A stretch of 37,914 bases of DNA from UMGS946 sp048421225 (GTDB lineage Bacteria > Bacillota > Clostridia > Christensenellales > CAG-138): NCBI GenBank assembly GCA_048421225.1, contig DBFNRV010000020.1, forward strand, positions 1 through 37,914, in the 5' to 3' direction. Positions 7,800 through 16,482 of this stretch are shown one piece after another. The stretch's first letter is position 1. Each line of letters starts with the position of its first letter. The notes under the pieces are model-generated. The model made no database searches. It was not told where the DNA came from and saw only the letters and a program-made list of their open reading frames with translations. Made by a program: the position numbers and the translations under genes.

Positions 7800-9468
7800 C
7801 CGAAAGCGACTCCTTGAGCTTTGTAAGGGCAACCTTTGTTTCGGCCGTGGTTTCGCCCAAAAGCGAAGCGATTTCCTGGACAGCGCGCATCTGCTTTTCT
7901 ATAACCTTGTCAGTTATCTCCATGGTTGTGCGGCTAAGCTCCTCCTTCTCGGCGCGCTGCTCCTGCTCCTGCGTTACGTCGCGCATTATGCAGATGATGA
8001 TGCGGAACCCCTTGTCGTATATTACGGTCTGCTCCACATACTTGTGGTATTCGGCCAGGTATGCCGGCCTGTTGTATATGTTTTCGCCCTTGTCCATCAC
8101 CTCAAAGAACACAAGCGGATCCAGTATGCGCACCACCTGGTCGCCCAATATGTTACTCTGGTCCGTTATGTTCATAAGCTGGCACGCCGAAGCGTTTATC
8201 TGCTGAACCTCGAAGGATTCGTTTAAAACTATGACGGCGTTGGGCGTGTTTTTGATGATGTTGTCCGAGAACGACTCGGCCTTTTCCTTAAGATACGGCA
8301 GGCACATCGTAAGATCGGCCTTGCCCTGTATTACCGCCACCGCCTTCTCGCGGCAGGTGTTGTATCCGCAGCTGCCGCAGTTGAGTTCATGCTCAGGCTT
8401 TGTCTTGCCCATCTTTCTGAGCACCTCCTCAATCGCCGCGCCGCCAGGCATGACATGCCGCGCTACAAGGGCGGGCATCTCCTTTTTCAGCTCGTCTTTT
8501 GACAGGTCCTCTACGTCAAAGTCCTCTTTGCCCGCATAGCTGTTAACGGCGATATAGTCCCTTACCGGAAGCCGGTGGTTTTTATCCATGGCGGGTCCGC
8601 CTATACAGCTTCCCGCGCATGCCGACATCTCGACAAAGCACTTTGTCAGCCTGCCTTCGATTATGTCGTTTATCGCGTTTATACAGTTCTCAATGCCGTC
8701 GATTGCCAGGTATGTATACTCCGGATTATCCGCCGCCATGGTGCGGAGGATGCCCCCGGAGGTTGGGAAAAGCCTGGCGCGGCTCTCCTCGTTTTCGTCC
8801 TCAAAGAGTTCCAGCTCTACGCCTTCGTCGTTGAGCCATGCCGACAGCTCCTCAAATGTCAGCGCGCAGTCCACAATTCCCCCGTAGCTGTCCGCTTCGG
8901 CTTTTTTTGAGATACATGGGCCTATGAATACGGTCTTTGCGCCTTCATGAGCGCGTTTTATATCCATGCAGTGGGCCTGCATGGGCGATATAACATGCGC
9001 AAGGTATTGGAGCGCCTGCGGATAATGCTTTTGTATCAACAGGTTAACGGTTGAACAGCACGACGATATGATAACGTCCTGCTCGGCCATTTCGGCCATC
9101 AGGTCGTACTGGCGCTTTACTATCGTAGCGCCCACCGCCGTCTCCCCAGCTCCCGCAAACCCAAGCCGCCTCAAAGCTATGTCCATAGACTTTATTGTGG
9201 CGCCGTCGTAATTCGCCACAAATGACGGCGCTATGCTTGCATATACGGGGCTTCCCCCAGCTATCAGCGCCTTAGCGACCGCTACGTCGTTTCTTATCTC
9301 CTTGGCGTTCTGCGGACACGCTACAAAGCATTGGCCGCACAGAATGCATTCGTCGTTTACAATGTTGGCCTGATGGTCGCTGAACCTGATGGATTTTACA
9401 GGACAGTGCCTTATGCATTTATAGCAGTTTTTGCAGTTGGCCTTTTTAAGCTTCAAATAATCCTGCAT
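7792..9468 (-). CDS. hydS: Sensory [FeFe] hydrogenase with PAS domain (HydS-like)
   Basis: Domains in order: two N-terminal [4Fe-4S] motifs (C12/15/18/22 and C41/44/47/51), an H-cluster domain, a further four-cysteine Fe-S motif (C364, C367, C372, C389 in CGSCGYNTC), a PAS domain at about 405-510, and a C-terminal helical, probably coiled-coil tail. The H-cluster motifs are the divergent group C/D type: SSCCST (C137, C138), GPCISKKAE (C185) and SACAGSCIGG (C284, C288). Group C enzymes are thought to sense H2 and pass the signal through PAS. There is no kinase or methyl-accepting domain here, so output must go through a partner, and the overlapping PP2C phosphatase gene is the obvious candidate. 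At 558 aa it is complete. The start has GGGAGG upstream. Confidence 0.92.
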   Translation of the reverse strand: MQDYLKLKKANCKNCYKCIRHCPVKSIRFSDHQANIVNDECILCGQCFVACPQNAKEIRNDVAVAKALIAGGSPVYASIAPSFVANYDGATIKSMDIALRRLGFAGAGETAVGATIVKRQYDLMAEMAEQDVIISSCCSTVNLLIQKHYPQALQYLAHVISPMQAHCMDIKRAHEGAKTVFIGPCISKKAEADSYGGIVDCALTFEELSAWLNDEGVELELFEDENEESRARLFPTSGGILRTMAADNPEYTYLAIDGIENCINAINDIIEGRLTKCFVEMSACAGSCIGGPAMDKNHRLPVRDYIAVNSYAGKEDFDVEDLSKDELKKEMPALVARHVMPGGAAIEEVLRKMGKTKPEHELNCGSCGYNTCREKAVAVIQGKADLTMCLPYLKEKAESFSDNIIKNTPNAVIVLNESFEVQQINASACQLMNITDQSNILGDQVVRILDPLVFFEVMDKGENIYNRPAYLAEYHKYVEQTVIYDKGFRIIICIMRDVTQEQEQRAEKEELSRTTMEITDKVIEKQMRAVQEIASLLGETTAETKVALTKLKESLSDE

Positions 9469-9472
9469 ACGG

Positions 9473-9868
9473 TCAATCCTCCCTTCCCGCGCGCGCTTTT
9501 TCCATGAATATCCGGTCGTTTACAATAAACCGCTCGTGTATTCCCTCTCCCACCAGCGTTTTGCCGTCATACGCCCTTACGCTGAACGTAAGCCGCCTGC
9601 GGTCAACGCCCGTAAGCTCGCTTTCACATCTTACGTACGCCCCCTTCACGGACGCCGCAAGATGCCCGACGTTTATAAGCGTGCCCACGGTGCTCGTTCC
9701 CTCGTCCAGATATGGCCTTACGCTTTCAAGCGCCGCGCGCTCCATTAGCGCTATGAGCGACGGTGTGGAAAACACCTCAAGCCCGCCGCTTCCCAGCGTT
9801 TTGGCCAAGTTGGAAGCATCGACCCTTGTAGCGGCCTCTCCCCTAACGCCTATTTTTATGCCTTCCAT
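9473..9868 (-). CDS. Hotdog-fold thioesterase, FlK-like
   Basis: The 131-aa protein matches the FlK-like hotdog thioesterase family. Candidate catalytic residues T35 (in STPSLIA), E43 (in LMERAA) and H69 (in NVGHLA) have the same spacing as T42, E50 and H76 of fluoroacetyl-CoA thioesterase FlK. The C-terminal GEGIHERFIV is typical of the family. It lies 4 bases before the sensory hydrogenase gene and 6 bases after the small [2Fe-2S] protein gene, so it belongs to the redox operon. The substrate is unknown; fluoroacetyl-CoA is unlikely here, and a short acyl-CoA or acyl group made in fermentation fits better. Confidence 0.85.
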   Translation of the reverse strand: MEGIKIGVRGEAATRVDASNLAKTLGSGGLEVFSTPSLIALMERAALESVRPYLDEGTSTVGTLINVGHLAASVKGAYVRCESELTGVDRRRLTFSVRAYDGKTLVGEGIHERFIVNDRIFMEKARAGRED

Positions 9869-9874
9869 ACAGGT

Positions 9875-10114
9875 CTACAGCCTCCCGACTATCTCGTTTT
9901 CAAAAAATTCCCTGGTGTTCTCCGGCTTAAGCGAAAACAGCTCTTCATCGATCTTTACGCATACGCCTTTTGTACAGTTGCCCATGCAAAACGCGCCGCA
10001 CAGCTCCACGCTGTCCTGCAGCTCCTTTTCCGCAATCAGGCTTTGAAGCTGTTCCACTATCTGCCTTGAACCCTTTAAATGGCATGAGCTGCCAATACAT
10101 ACCGTGACCTTCAT
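9875..10114 (-). CDS. Small thioredoxin-like [2Fe-2S] ferredoxin (79 aa), paralogue of the 2295 gene
   Basis: The protein begins MKVTVCIGSSCHLKGS and has a second cysteine pair in CMGNC, the four-cysteine pattern of the thioredoxin-like [2Fe-2S] fold. It is closely similar to the 82-aa protein at 2295, including CIGSSCHLKG and a REFF motif near the end. I chose ATG 10114 because GGAGGGG lies seven bases upstream and the fold begins there; a longer frame to 10243 overlaps the preceding gene and encodes no recognisable sequence. Its position next to the sensory hydrogenase suggests an electron partner for that protein, just as its paralogue sits beside the catalytic hydrogenase. Confidence 0.87.
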   Translation of the reverse strand: MKVTVCIGSSCHLKGSRQIVEQLQSLIAEKELQDSVELCGAFCMGNCTKGVCVKIDEELFSLKPENTREFFENEIVGRL

Positions 10115-10136
10115 AAATCTGCCCCTCCATCCATTG

Positions 10137-10886
10137 TTATTGATAATCGACCACGTTGGCCCAGTGCAGCAGGAATTCGCGCTCCTGAGGCCTGCCCTTG
10201 CCAAGCTGGGACGCGGATACGATGGCGATCCATTTCTCCACATACTGCCTGGCCGTGTCGGTCTTTTTGCAAAATAGCTTCATATAAAGCTCGGCGCCCT
10301 TTATATCGCCCGACAGCCAGAACAGCAGGTATGTCCTTGCCGCGTCGGCGCCGGCGCTGCCCTGCGTAGCGTGCGACCAGTCGATTATATAGGCGTCGCC
10401 GCTATCGTTTATTATTACGTTGCTTGGGTTATAATCGCCATGACAGAGCTTTTTCTGCTTGGGCAGGCTGTCTAGCCTGGTATGCAGGTCGTATCTGGCT
10501 GTGGCGTCAAGGCCTGATTCGCATATCTTTCTGTGCATCTTGTCCGTAAGCTTCGTAAGCGCGGGCGCCGGATGCGACAGCATATCCAGCTGGATATCCA
10601 CGAACCTGTCCATATATTCATCATACCGCTCCGGATGCTCCTCCATAAGCTGGAAAAGCGTCCTGCCTTCGATATACCCGGTAACTATGGCCCACTTACC
10701 GTTGACCTTTGTAACCTCTATAAGCTTAGGCACCTTAAGGCCGGTTTCCGAAACCCGGGCCAGGTTAAGCGCCTCGTTCAGCACGTCCGCGGCCGAATAA
10801 TTCTCATTGAATACCTTGACGGTCTTATCCCCGTCGCGGTATATGGTTTTTGCGGTGCGTACGGCAATAATCTTTTCCAGGTTCAT
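10137..10886 (-). CDS. APH-fold kinase-like phosphotransferase
   Basis: The 249-aa protein has the aminoglycoside-phosphotransferase / choline-kinase fold. A probable ATP lysine sits in TVKVF (K24), the catalytic loop is HGDYNPSNV (D151, N156), and the metal-binding motif is IIDWS (D169). All key residues are present, so it is probably active. It starts two bases after the adhE stop, with GAGGAGG inside the end of adhE, so it is co-transcribed. The family modifies small molecules and sometimes proteins. In a cluster with a PP2C phosphatase and an H2 sensor, a kinase role in the same signalling circuit is an attractive but untested idea. Antibiotic resistance is not suggested by the context. 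Confidence 0.85.
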   Translation of the reverse strand: MNLEKIIAVRTAKTIYRDGDKTVKVFNENYSAADVLNEALNLARVSETGLKVPKLIEVTKVNGKWAIVTGYIEGRTLFQLMEEHPERYDEYMDRFVDIQLDMLSHPAPALTKLTDKMHRKICESGLDATARYDLHTRLDSLPKQKKLCHGDYNPSNVIINDSGDAYIIDWSHATQGSAGADAARTYLLFWLSGDIKGAELYMKLFCKKTDTARQYVEKWIAIVSASQLGKGRPQEREFLLHWANVVDYQ

Positions 10887-10888
10887 GC

Positions 10889-13504
10889 TTATGCCTCCTC
10901 TTGCGGGCCGTAATAGGCGTTTAAGTACATAGTTTTTATCTCGCTTATCAAGGGGTACCTAGGGTTGGCTCCAGTGCACTGGTCGTCAAAGGCCTGCTCG
11001 GCCATCTCGTCCAGGCTGCCCAAAAACTCCGCTTCTTCAACGCCGTATTCGCGAATTGAGCGCCTGATCCCTACCCTGGCCTTCAGGCCGCTTATCGCGC
11101 CCAGCAGGTTTTCGAGTTTTTCGGCGTTATCGCCGCCGTGAACTCCAAGGTAATCCGCTATCTCGGCGTACCTTTCAAGCGTATGCGGATGTCCGTACTG
11201 CGGGAAAGTGCCCATTTTGACAGGAGCGTCGGCGGCGTTAAAGCGCATTACTTCCTCGATCAAAAGCGCGTTTGCAACGCCGTGCGGCAGGTGGTGGAAC
11301 GCTCCGAGCTTGTGCGCCATAGAGTGGCAAACGCCCAAAAACGCGTTCGCAAACGCCATGCCCGCCATAGTGGCCGCGTCGGCCATCCTTTCCCTTGCCT
11401 CGGGATCGCCCGCGCCGTTTTCATACGCGCCGGGCAGGTACTGAAATATCAGTTTCAGTGAGCGCAGCGCCATTGCGTCGGTGTAGTCGGTGGCCATCAT
11501 CGACGCGTACGCTTCAAGCGCGTGCGTCGCCGCGTCAATTCCGGAGGCCGCCGTCAACCCCTTAGGCGCGTTCATCATCATATTCGCGTCTATTACGGCC
11601 ATGTTGGGCATGAGTTCGTAATCGGCAAGGGGATACTTCACGCCCGTTTCACCGTCGGTAATAACGGCAAACGGCGTTACCTCCGAACCCGTTCCGGCCG
11701 TAGTGGGAACGGCTATGAAATAAGCTTTATCACCCATCTTCGGGAAGGTGTACACGCGCTTTCTTATGTCGGCAAAGCGCATTGCCATGTCCATAAAGTC
11801 GGCCTCGGGGTGTTCGTAGAGCACCCACATGATCTTTGCGGCGTCCATTGCCGACCCGCCGCCCACGGCTATTATGCAGTCGGGGCCAAATTCCTCCATG
11901 GCCTTAGCGCCCTCCCTGGCGCACTTCAGCGTTGGATCCGGGGAAACGCTAAAAAAGGTGGTGTGAAGAATCCCCATCTCATCAAGCCTGTCTGTAACGG
12001 CCTTTGTATAGCCATGCTCATATAGGAAGGCGTCCGTAACTATAAACGCCTTCTTTCTTACGTGCTTTAGCTCCTCAAGCGCCACGGGCAGGCAGCCGCG
12101 CTTCATATACACCTTCTGCGGTACGCGGAACCAGAGCATATTCTCCCTCCTCTTTGCCACGGTTTTTATGTTGAGCAGGTGCTTTACCCCCACGTTATCG
12201 GAAACCGAGTTGCCGCCCCACGAGCCGCATCCCAGCGTAAGCGAGGGCCTGAGCTTGAAGTTATACAGGTCGCCTATGCCGCCGTGGGCGGCGGGCGTAT
12301 TAACAAGTATGCGGCATGTCTTCATCCGTGCCGCGAATTCATCTAACCTTTCCTGTTCGGCGGTTTCATTTAAATAGATTGACGACGTGTGGCCTATTCC
12401 GCCGTCGGCTATCAGGCGTTCGGCCTTATTAAGGGCGTCTTCAAAATTTTCAGCCCTGTACATGGCCAGCACCGGGGACAGCTTTTCATGGGCGAATTCC
12501 TCGGTAATCCCGGTGCTCTCAACCTCGCCTATCAATATTTTCGTACCTTCCGGAACGCTTATACGGGCCAGGCTCGCAATCCCGCAGGCCGGCTGGCCCA
12601 CGATCTTAGAGTTTAGCGCGCCGTTTATGATAATCGTCTTTCTTACCTTTTCGGTTTCGTCCTTATCAAGAAAATAGCAGCCGCGCCTTGCGAATTCCCG
12701 CTTTACCCTGTCGTATACGCCGCTCAGGGCTATTACCGATTGTTCCGACGCGCATATCATTCCATTATCAAATGTCTTTGAGTGGATTATGGAATTGACC
12801 GCAAGCGTTATATCCGCGGAGTCGTCTATTATAGCCGGCGTATTGCCGGCGCCCACGCCTATGGCGGGCTTCCCCGACGAGTACGCGGCCTTTACCATGC
12901 CAAAGCCGCCCGTGGCGAGTATTATGTCGGCCTCCTTCATCACGGCGTTTGTAAGCTCAAGCGACGGCACGTCGATAAAGCCTATTATGCCTTCGGGCGC
13001 GCCGGCCTTTACCGCCGCCTCAAGCACCACCTTTGCGGCCGCTATGGTGGAGCGCCTTGCCCTTGGATGAGGGCTTACGATTATCCCGTTTCGGGTCTTT
13101 AACGCGATAAGGGTTTTGAATATTGCGGTAGACGTTGGGTTAGTGGTTGGGATTACCGCGGCGATAACGCCTATGGGTTCCGCTATACGCATTATGCCGT
13201 ATTCCCCGTCCTCCTCTATTACCCCGCATGTCTTTACGTCCTTGTAGGCGTTATATATATATTCAGAGGCGTAGTGGTTTTTAATCACCTTGTCCTCCAT
13301 AACGCCCATGCCCGTTTCCTCCGCGGCAAGCTTTGCAAGGGGTATCCGCTCGCCGTTTGCGGCGGCCGCCGCCGCTAAGAAAATGCGGTCCACCTGATCC
13401 TGGGTATATGTTGAGAATATCCGTTGTGCCTCGCGAATGCGGCCAAGCGCCCGCTTGAGCGCCTCAATGTTGTCAACCGTTTCGTAATACGCGACAGTGT
13501 TCAT
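10889..13504 (-). CDS. adhE: Bifunctional acetaldehyde-CoA / alcohol dehydrogenase AdhE
   Basis: The 871-aa protein reduces acetyl-CoA to acetaldehyde and then ethanol with NADH, regenerating NAD+. The N-terminal half is a CoA-dependent aldehyde dehydrogenase with the catalytic cysteine in FDNGMICASEQ (about residue 250). The C-terminal half is an iron-dependent alcohol dehydrogenase with the metal ligands in GIDAATHALEAY and in CHSMAHKLGAFHHLPHG. The length is normal for the family, and AdhE forms long filaments (spirosomes). It lies 27 bases downstream of rex, a usual regulator of adhE. No clear Rex operator is visible in that short gap, so control probably acts further upstream. Confidence 0.97.
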   Translation of the reverse strand: MNTVAYYETVDNIEALKRALGRIREAQRIFSTYTQDQVDRIFLAAAAAANGERIPLAKLAAEETGMGVMEDKVIKNHYASEYIYNAYKDVKTCGVIEEDGEYGIMRIAEPIGVIAAVIPTTNPTSTAIFKTLIALKTRNGIIVSPHPRARRSTIAAAKVVLEAAVKAGAPEGIIGFIDVPSLELTNAVMKEADIILATGGFGMVKAAYSSGKPAIGVGAGNTPAIIDDSADITLAVNSIIHSKTFDNGMICASEQSVIALSGVYDRVKREFARRGCYFLDKDETEKVRKTIIINGALNSKIVGQPACGIASLARISVPEGTKILIGEVESTGITEEFAHEKLSPVLAMYRAENFEDALNKAERLIADGGIGHTSSIYLNETAEQERLDEFAARMKTCRILVNTPAAHGGIGDLYNFKLRPSLTLGCGSWGGNSVSDNVGVKHLLNIKTVAKRRENMLWFRVPQKVYMKRGCLPVALEELKHVRKKAFIVTDAFLYEHGYTKAVTDRLDEMGILHTTFFSVSPDPTLKCAREGAKAMEEFGPDCIIAVGGGSAMDAAKIMWVLYEHPEADFMDMAMRFADIRKRVYTFPKMGDKAYFIAVPTTAGTGSEVTPFAVITDGETGVKYPLADYELMPNMAVIDANMMMNAPKGLTAASGIDAATHALEAYASMMATDYTDAMALRSLKLIFQYLPGAYENGAGDPEARERMADAATMAGMAFANAFLGVCHSMAHKLGAFHHLPHGVANALLIEEVMRFNAADAPVKMGTFPQYGHPHTLERYAEIADYLGVHGGDNAEKLENLLGAISGLKARVGIRRSIREYGVEEAEFLGSLDEMAEQAFDDQCTGANPRYPLISEIKTMYLNAYYGPQEEA

Positions 13505-13531
13505 CTCTTTTGCCCTCTTAGAATTATATTT

Positions 13532-14167
13532 TTAATCATGAAGCCTTTCGTTAAGGTGCTTTGAAAGCAGCGCAAGGGAAACCGCCATGTTTTCATCCTG
13601 CACAAGCACGTTTTCAGGAACCCTGAGGTGCGTGGGCGCAAAATTCAGTATCGCCAGCACCCCGTTTTCAACCAGCGTGTCGCACACGCCCTGGGCGCTT
13701 TGCGCCGGTACCGCGATTATGCCTATCTTTACGTTCATCCGGCTGCAAAGCTCGCCCAGGCGTTTTACCGGCATAACGGGCTTGCCGTTTATTGAGGTTC
13801 CCGCCACGCTCTCGTTGGAATCGAAAGCGGCTATGATATCCAGGCCGTATTCTTCAAAGCCGTCGTAGGACAAAAGGGCGCGGCCCAGATTGCCCGCCCC
13901 GACTATGACCGCCGCGTCCGAGTTGCCATAGCCAAGAAACCGCTCTATATCCAAAATAAGGCTCGCTGTGACGTAGCCGACCTTGGGCCTTCCGCCCGAA
14001 CTTACCGAAGCCAGGTCCTTTCTGACCTGAACGTCGTTTAAGCCCAGCGCGTCCGCTATCGCAGTTGCGGATATGTTTGAAGCGCCGCCCTTGGCCGCGG
14101 ACCTTAAATAGCTTAAATACAGCGGCAGCCTCTGCAGCGTCTGCTTTGAAATCGGCCTGCTGTCCAT
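13532..14167 (-). CDS. rex: Redox-sensing transcriptional repressor Rex
   Basis: The 211-aa protein has the Rex layout: an N-terminal winged helix with SKQTLQRLPLYLSYL and DVQVRKDLA, then a Rossmann NAD(H)-binding domain with GAGNLGRALLSY, and a C-terminal swap helix. Rex dimers bind DNA when NADH is low and leave it when NADH rises, releasing fermentation genes such as adhE and hydrogenases. Here it sits directly upstream of adhE and three bases after nfnB, inside the operon it probably controls. The ribosome binding site AGGAGAAT is upstream of the ATG. I could not find a convincing TTGTTAA...TTAACAA operator nearby. Confidence 0.95.
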   Translation of the reverse strand: MDSRPISKQTLQRLPLYLSYLRSAAKGGASNISATAIADALGLNDVQVRKDLASVSSGGRPKVGYVTASLILDIERFLGYGNSDAAVIVGAGNLGRALLSYDGFEEYGLDIIAAFDSNESVAGTSINGKPVMPVKRLGELCSRMNVKIGIIAVPAQSAQGVCDTLVENGVLAILNFAPTHLRVPENVLVQDENMAVSLALLSKHLNERLHD

Positions 14168-14170
14168 TGC

Positions 14171-15568
14171 CTATTCTCCTTTGCTCTTTATGTATTCGTC
14201 GATGGCCGACGCGGAAGCCTTTCCCGCTCCCATGGCAAGTATTACCGTGGCGGCTCCGGTTACGGCGTCGCCTCCCGCGTACACGCCTTCGCGGGACGTC
14301 AGGCCTGTGGAATCGTCGGCTACTATTCCGCCCCACTTTTTCGCTTCAAGCCCCTCTGTGGTGGATTTAATAAGCGGGTTTGGCGAAGTTCCTATCGCCA
14401 TTATTACGCAGTCAAGCTCAATAGTGAATTCCGAGCCCTTGCGCGGGACGGGCCTGCGTCTGCCGGAATCGTCGGGTTCGCCAAGCTCCATCTCCACGCA
14501 CGTCATGCCCTTTACAAACCCGTTTTCATCGCCAAGAATCTCTACGGGGTTGTTAAGCAGCTTGAAGATTATCCCCTCCTGCATCGCGTGCTCAACCTCT
14601 TCCTTTCTGGCGGGAAGCTCCTCAAGCGATCTTCTGTAGACAATGTATACCTCTTGCGCCCCCAGCCTCTTGGCACAGCGGGCCGCGTCCATCGCTACGT
14701 TGCCGCCGCCTACCACGGCCACGCGCTTTGCCTGCTGTATGGGCGTGGCGCTGCCTGGCAGATAGGCCTTCATGAGATTTACGCGCGTTAAAAACTCGTT
14801 TGCCGAATATACGCCCTTGAGGTTTTCCCCGGGTATATTCATAAACCTGGGCAGCCCCGCTCCCGAACCGATGAACACGGCCTCAAACCCCCGCTCATCC
14901 ATAAGCTCGTCGATGGTTATCACCTTGCCAACGACCATGTTTGTTTCAATCTTTACGCCCAAATCCCTAAGCGTATTTATTTCCTTCTGCACTATCGCCT
15001 TTGGCAGCCTGAATTCCGGAATTCCGTATTCAAGCACCCCGCCCGCAAGGTGCAGCGCCTCGAACACGGTAACGTCGTACCCCTTTTTGGCCAGGTCGCC
15101 CGCGCAGGTAAGGCCAGACGGGCCCGAGCCGATTACCGCTACCTTATGCCCGTTTTGCTCCGGCCGTTTTGGCTTTTCACCGCTGTTTTTATTGTGATAA
15201 TCCGCCGCAAAGCGCTCAAGACGGCCTATGCCCACCGGTTCGCCCTTAAGCCCCCGCACACAGCGCTGTTCGCACTGTGTCTCCTGGGGGCATACCCTTC
15301 CGCATACGGCGGGCAGGGAGCTGGATTTTGATATTACGGAGTACGCCTCCTCAAACCGGCCCTCGGCCATCTCCTTTATAAACGACGGTATATCGATGTG
15401 TACCGGACAGCCTCCCACGCACGGCTTGTTCTTACAGTTGAGACAGCGCTTCGCCTCGTCGATCGCCTGCTCCTCCGTATACCCAAGGGCAACCTCGTTA
15501 AAGTTCTTGTTCCTTACGTTAGGCTCCTGTTCGGGCATTCCGTTTTTTTTCATAGACATGTTGGCCAT
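14171..15568 (-). CDS. nfnB: NfnB-type NADPH-binding subunit (glutamate synthase small-chain-like)
   Basis: The 465-aa protein belongs to the GltD-like family of FAD and NAD(P)H oxidoreductases. The N-terminus carries cysteines for [4Fe-4S] clusters (CLNCKNKPCVGGCPVH, and CPQETQCEQRC), followed by an FAD site (VIGSGPSGLTCAGDLAKKGY) and a second nucleotide site (VVGGGNVAMDAARCAKRLG). With nfnA it forms the electron-bifurcating NADH-dependent ferredoxin:NADP+ oxidoreductase, which exchanges electrons between NADPH and the NADH/ferredoxin pair. The gene starts two bases after nfnA with GGAGGTGA as ribosome binding site. A stand-alone role in glutamate synthesis is unlikely because no GltB gene is present. 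Confidence 0.93.
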   Translation of the reverse strand: MANMSMKKNGMPEQEPNVRNKNFNEVALGYTEEQAIDEAKRCLNCKNKPCVGGCPVHIDIPSFIKEMAEGRFEEAYSVISKSSSLPAVCGRVCPQETQCEQRCVRGLKGEPVGIGRLERFAADYHNKNSGEKPKRPEQNGHKVAVIGSGPSGLTCAGDLAKKGYDVTVFEALHLAGGVLEYGIPEFRLPKAIVQKEINTLRDLGVKIETNMVVGKVITIDELMDERGFEAVFIGSGAGLPRFMNIPGENLKGVYSANEFLTRVNLMKAYLPGSATPIQQAKRVAVVGGGNVAMDAARCAKRLGAQEVYIVYRRSLEELPARKEEVEHAMQEGIIFKLLNNPVEILGDENGFVKGMTCVEMELGEPDDSGRRRPVPRKGSEFTIELDCVIMAIGTSPNPLIKSTTEGLEAKKWGGIVADDSTGLTSREGVYAGGDAVTGAATVILAMGAGKASASAIDEYIKSKGE

Positions 15569-15569
15569 C

Positions 15570-16412
15570 TCATTTCACCTCCATACGGTACAGGTTGCAC
15601 GCTTCTTCGTGCGCGGCCCTCTCAAAGGGCTTATACATGGACGAGCGCGCTATCGCCTCGTCAAAATCTATCTTGTGGCCGTCAAAATCCGGCCCGTCGA
15701 CGCACGCAAATTTGGTTTCGCCGCCTACGGTGAGCCGGCAGCAGCCGCACATGCCCGTGCCGTCGATCATTATCGGGTTCATGCTGGCGATGGTCTTTAT
15801 GCCGTACTCCTTTGTCAGCCTGCATACGAATTTCATCATGATAAGCGGGCCTATGGTAATTACGGCGTCGTATTTTTCGCCCGACTCAATCAGTTCCTTA
15901 AGCGCGTCGGTCACAAGGCCCTTTTTCCCGTAGCTCCCGTCGTCGGTCATCATCTCAAGCCGGTCGCTCACAGCCCTGAATTCGTCCTCAAGTATGACCA
16001 GGTCCTTGCTTCTGAACCCCACCACGGAGTGAACCTCGGCGCCCTCAGCATGCAGCTTCTTTGCCACCGGATAGGCAATCGCGCATCCAACGCCGCCTCC
16101 CACGACGGCTACCTTCTTCAGCCCTTCGGTTTCGGTGGCCCTGCCAAGCGGGCCTACAAAATCGCATACCGAAGCGCCCTCCTCAAGGTGGTTCAGCTTT
16201 TCAGTGGTTGCGCCTACGATCTGGAATATAATCGTTATAATTCCCTTCTCCCTGTCGTAGTCGGCCACGGTCAGGGGGATGCGCTCCCCGTTTTCCTCGG
16301 CTCGAAGGATTATAAACTGCCCTGGTTCCGCTTTTTTAGCGACCAGCGGAGCGTAAATCTCCATCAGCGTTACGGTTGGGTTCAAGGACTTTTTTCTGAC
16401 AATTTCGTACAT
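15570..16412 (-). CDS. nfnA: NfnA-type FAD / [2Fe-2S] NADH-binding subunit
   Basis: The protein (280 aa from ATG 16412) matches the dihydroorotate-dehydrogenase electron-transfer-like family: FAD domain with GQFIILRA near residue 40, NAD(H) domain with VGGGVGCAIAYPVAKKL, and a [2Fe-2S] site in GMCGCCRLTVGG plus FACVDGP. These are the features of NfnA, which bears the FAD/NADH half of the bifurcating Nfn complex. I prefer the start at 16412 because AGAGGAG lies just before it; an upstream ATG at 16433 has no ribosome binding site. It is followed at once by nfnB. A sulfide dehydrogenase role has been reported for close relatives, so that is an alternative. Confidence 0.92.
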   Translation of the reverse strand: MYEIVRKKSLNPTVTLMEIYAPLVAKKAEPGQFIILRAEENGERIPLTVADYDREKGIITIIFQIVGATTEKLNHLEEGASVCDFVGPLGRATETEGLKKVAVVGGGVGCAIAYPVAKKLHAEGAEVHSVVGFRSKDLVILEDEFRAVSDRLEMMTDDGSYGKKGLVTDALKELIESGEKYDAVITIGPLIMMKFVCRLTKEYGIKTIASMNPIMIDGTGMCGCCRLTVGGETKFACVDGPDFDGHKIDFDEAIARSSMYKPFERAAHEEACNLYRMEVK

Positions 16413-16439
16413 AATTATCGCTCCTCTTTTCATTAAAGA

Positions 16440-16472
16440 TGGCCGCCGCCATCAATAGCGGCAGCCATGGAT
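16440..16472 (-). terminator. Hairpin after the iron alcohol dehydrogenase gene
   Basis: On the minus strand ATGGCTGCCGC and a complementary GGCGGCGGCCAT form a GC-rich stem with a short loop between the alcohol dehydrogenase stop and the nfnA start. It is followed only by CTTTAA, so it is a weak or partial terminator. It may reduce, without blocking, read-through from the alcohol dehydrogenase gene into nfnA. Confidence 0.4.
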
Positions 16473-16482
16473 TTATTATAGC

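Noticed and set aside
10115..10243. Longer N-terminus for the small [2Fe-2S] protein
   Set aside because: The extra residues are encoded inside the kinase-like gene and look like a shadow frame, while a good ribosome binding site serves ATG 10114.
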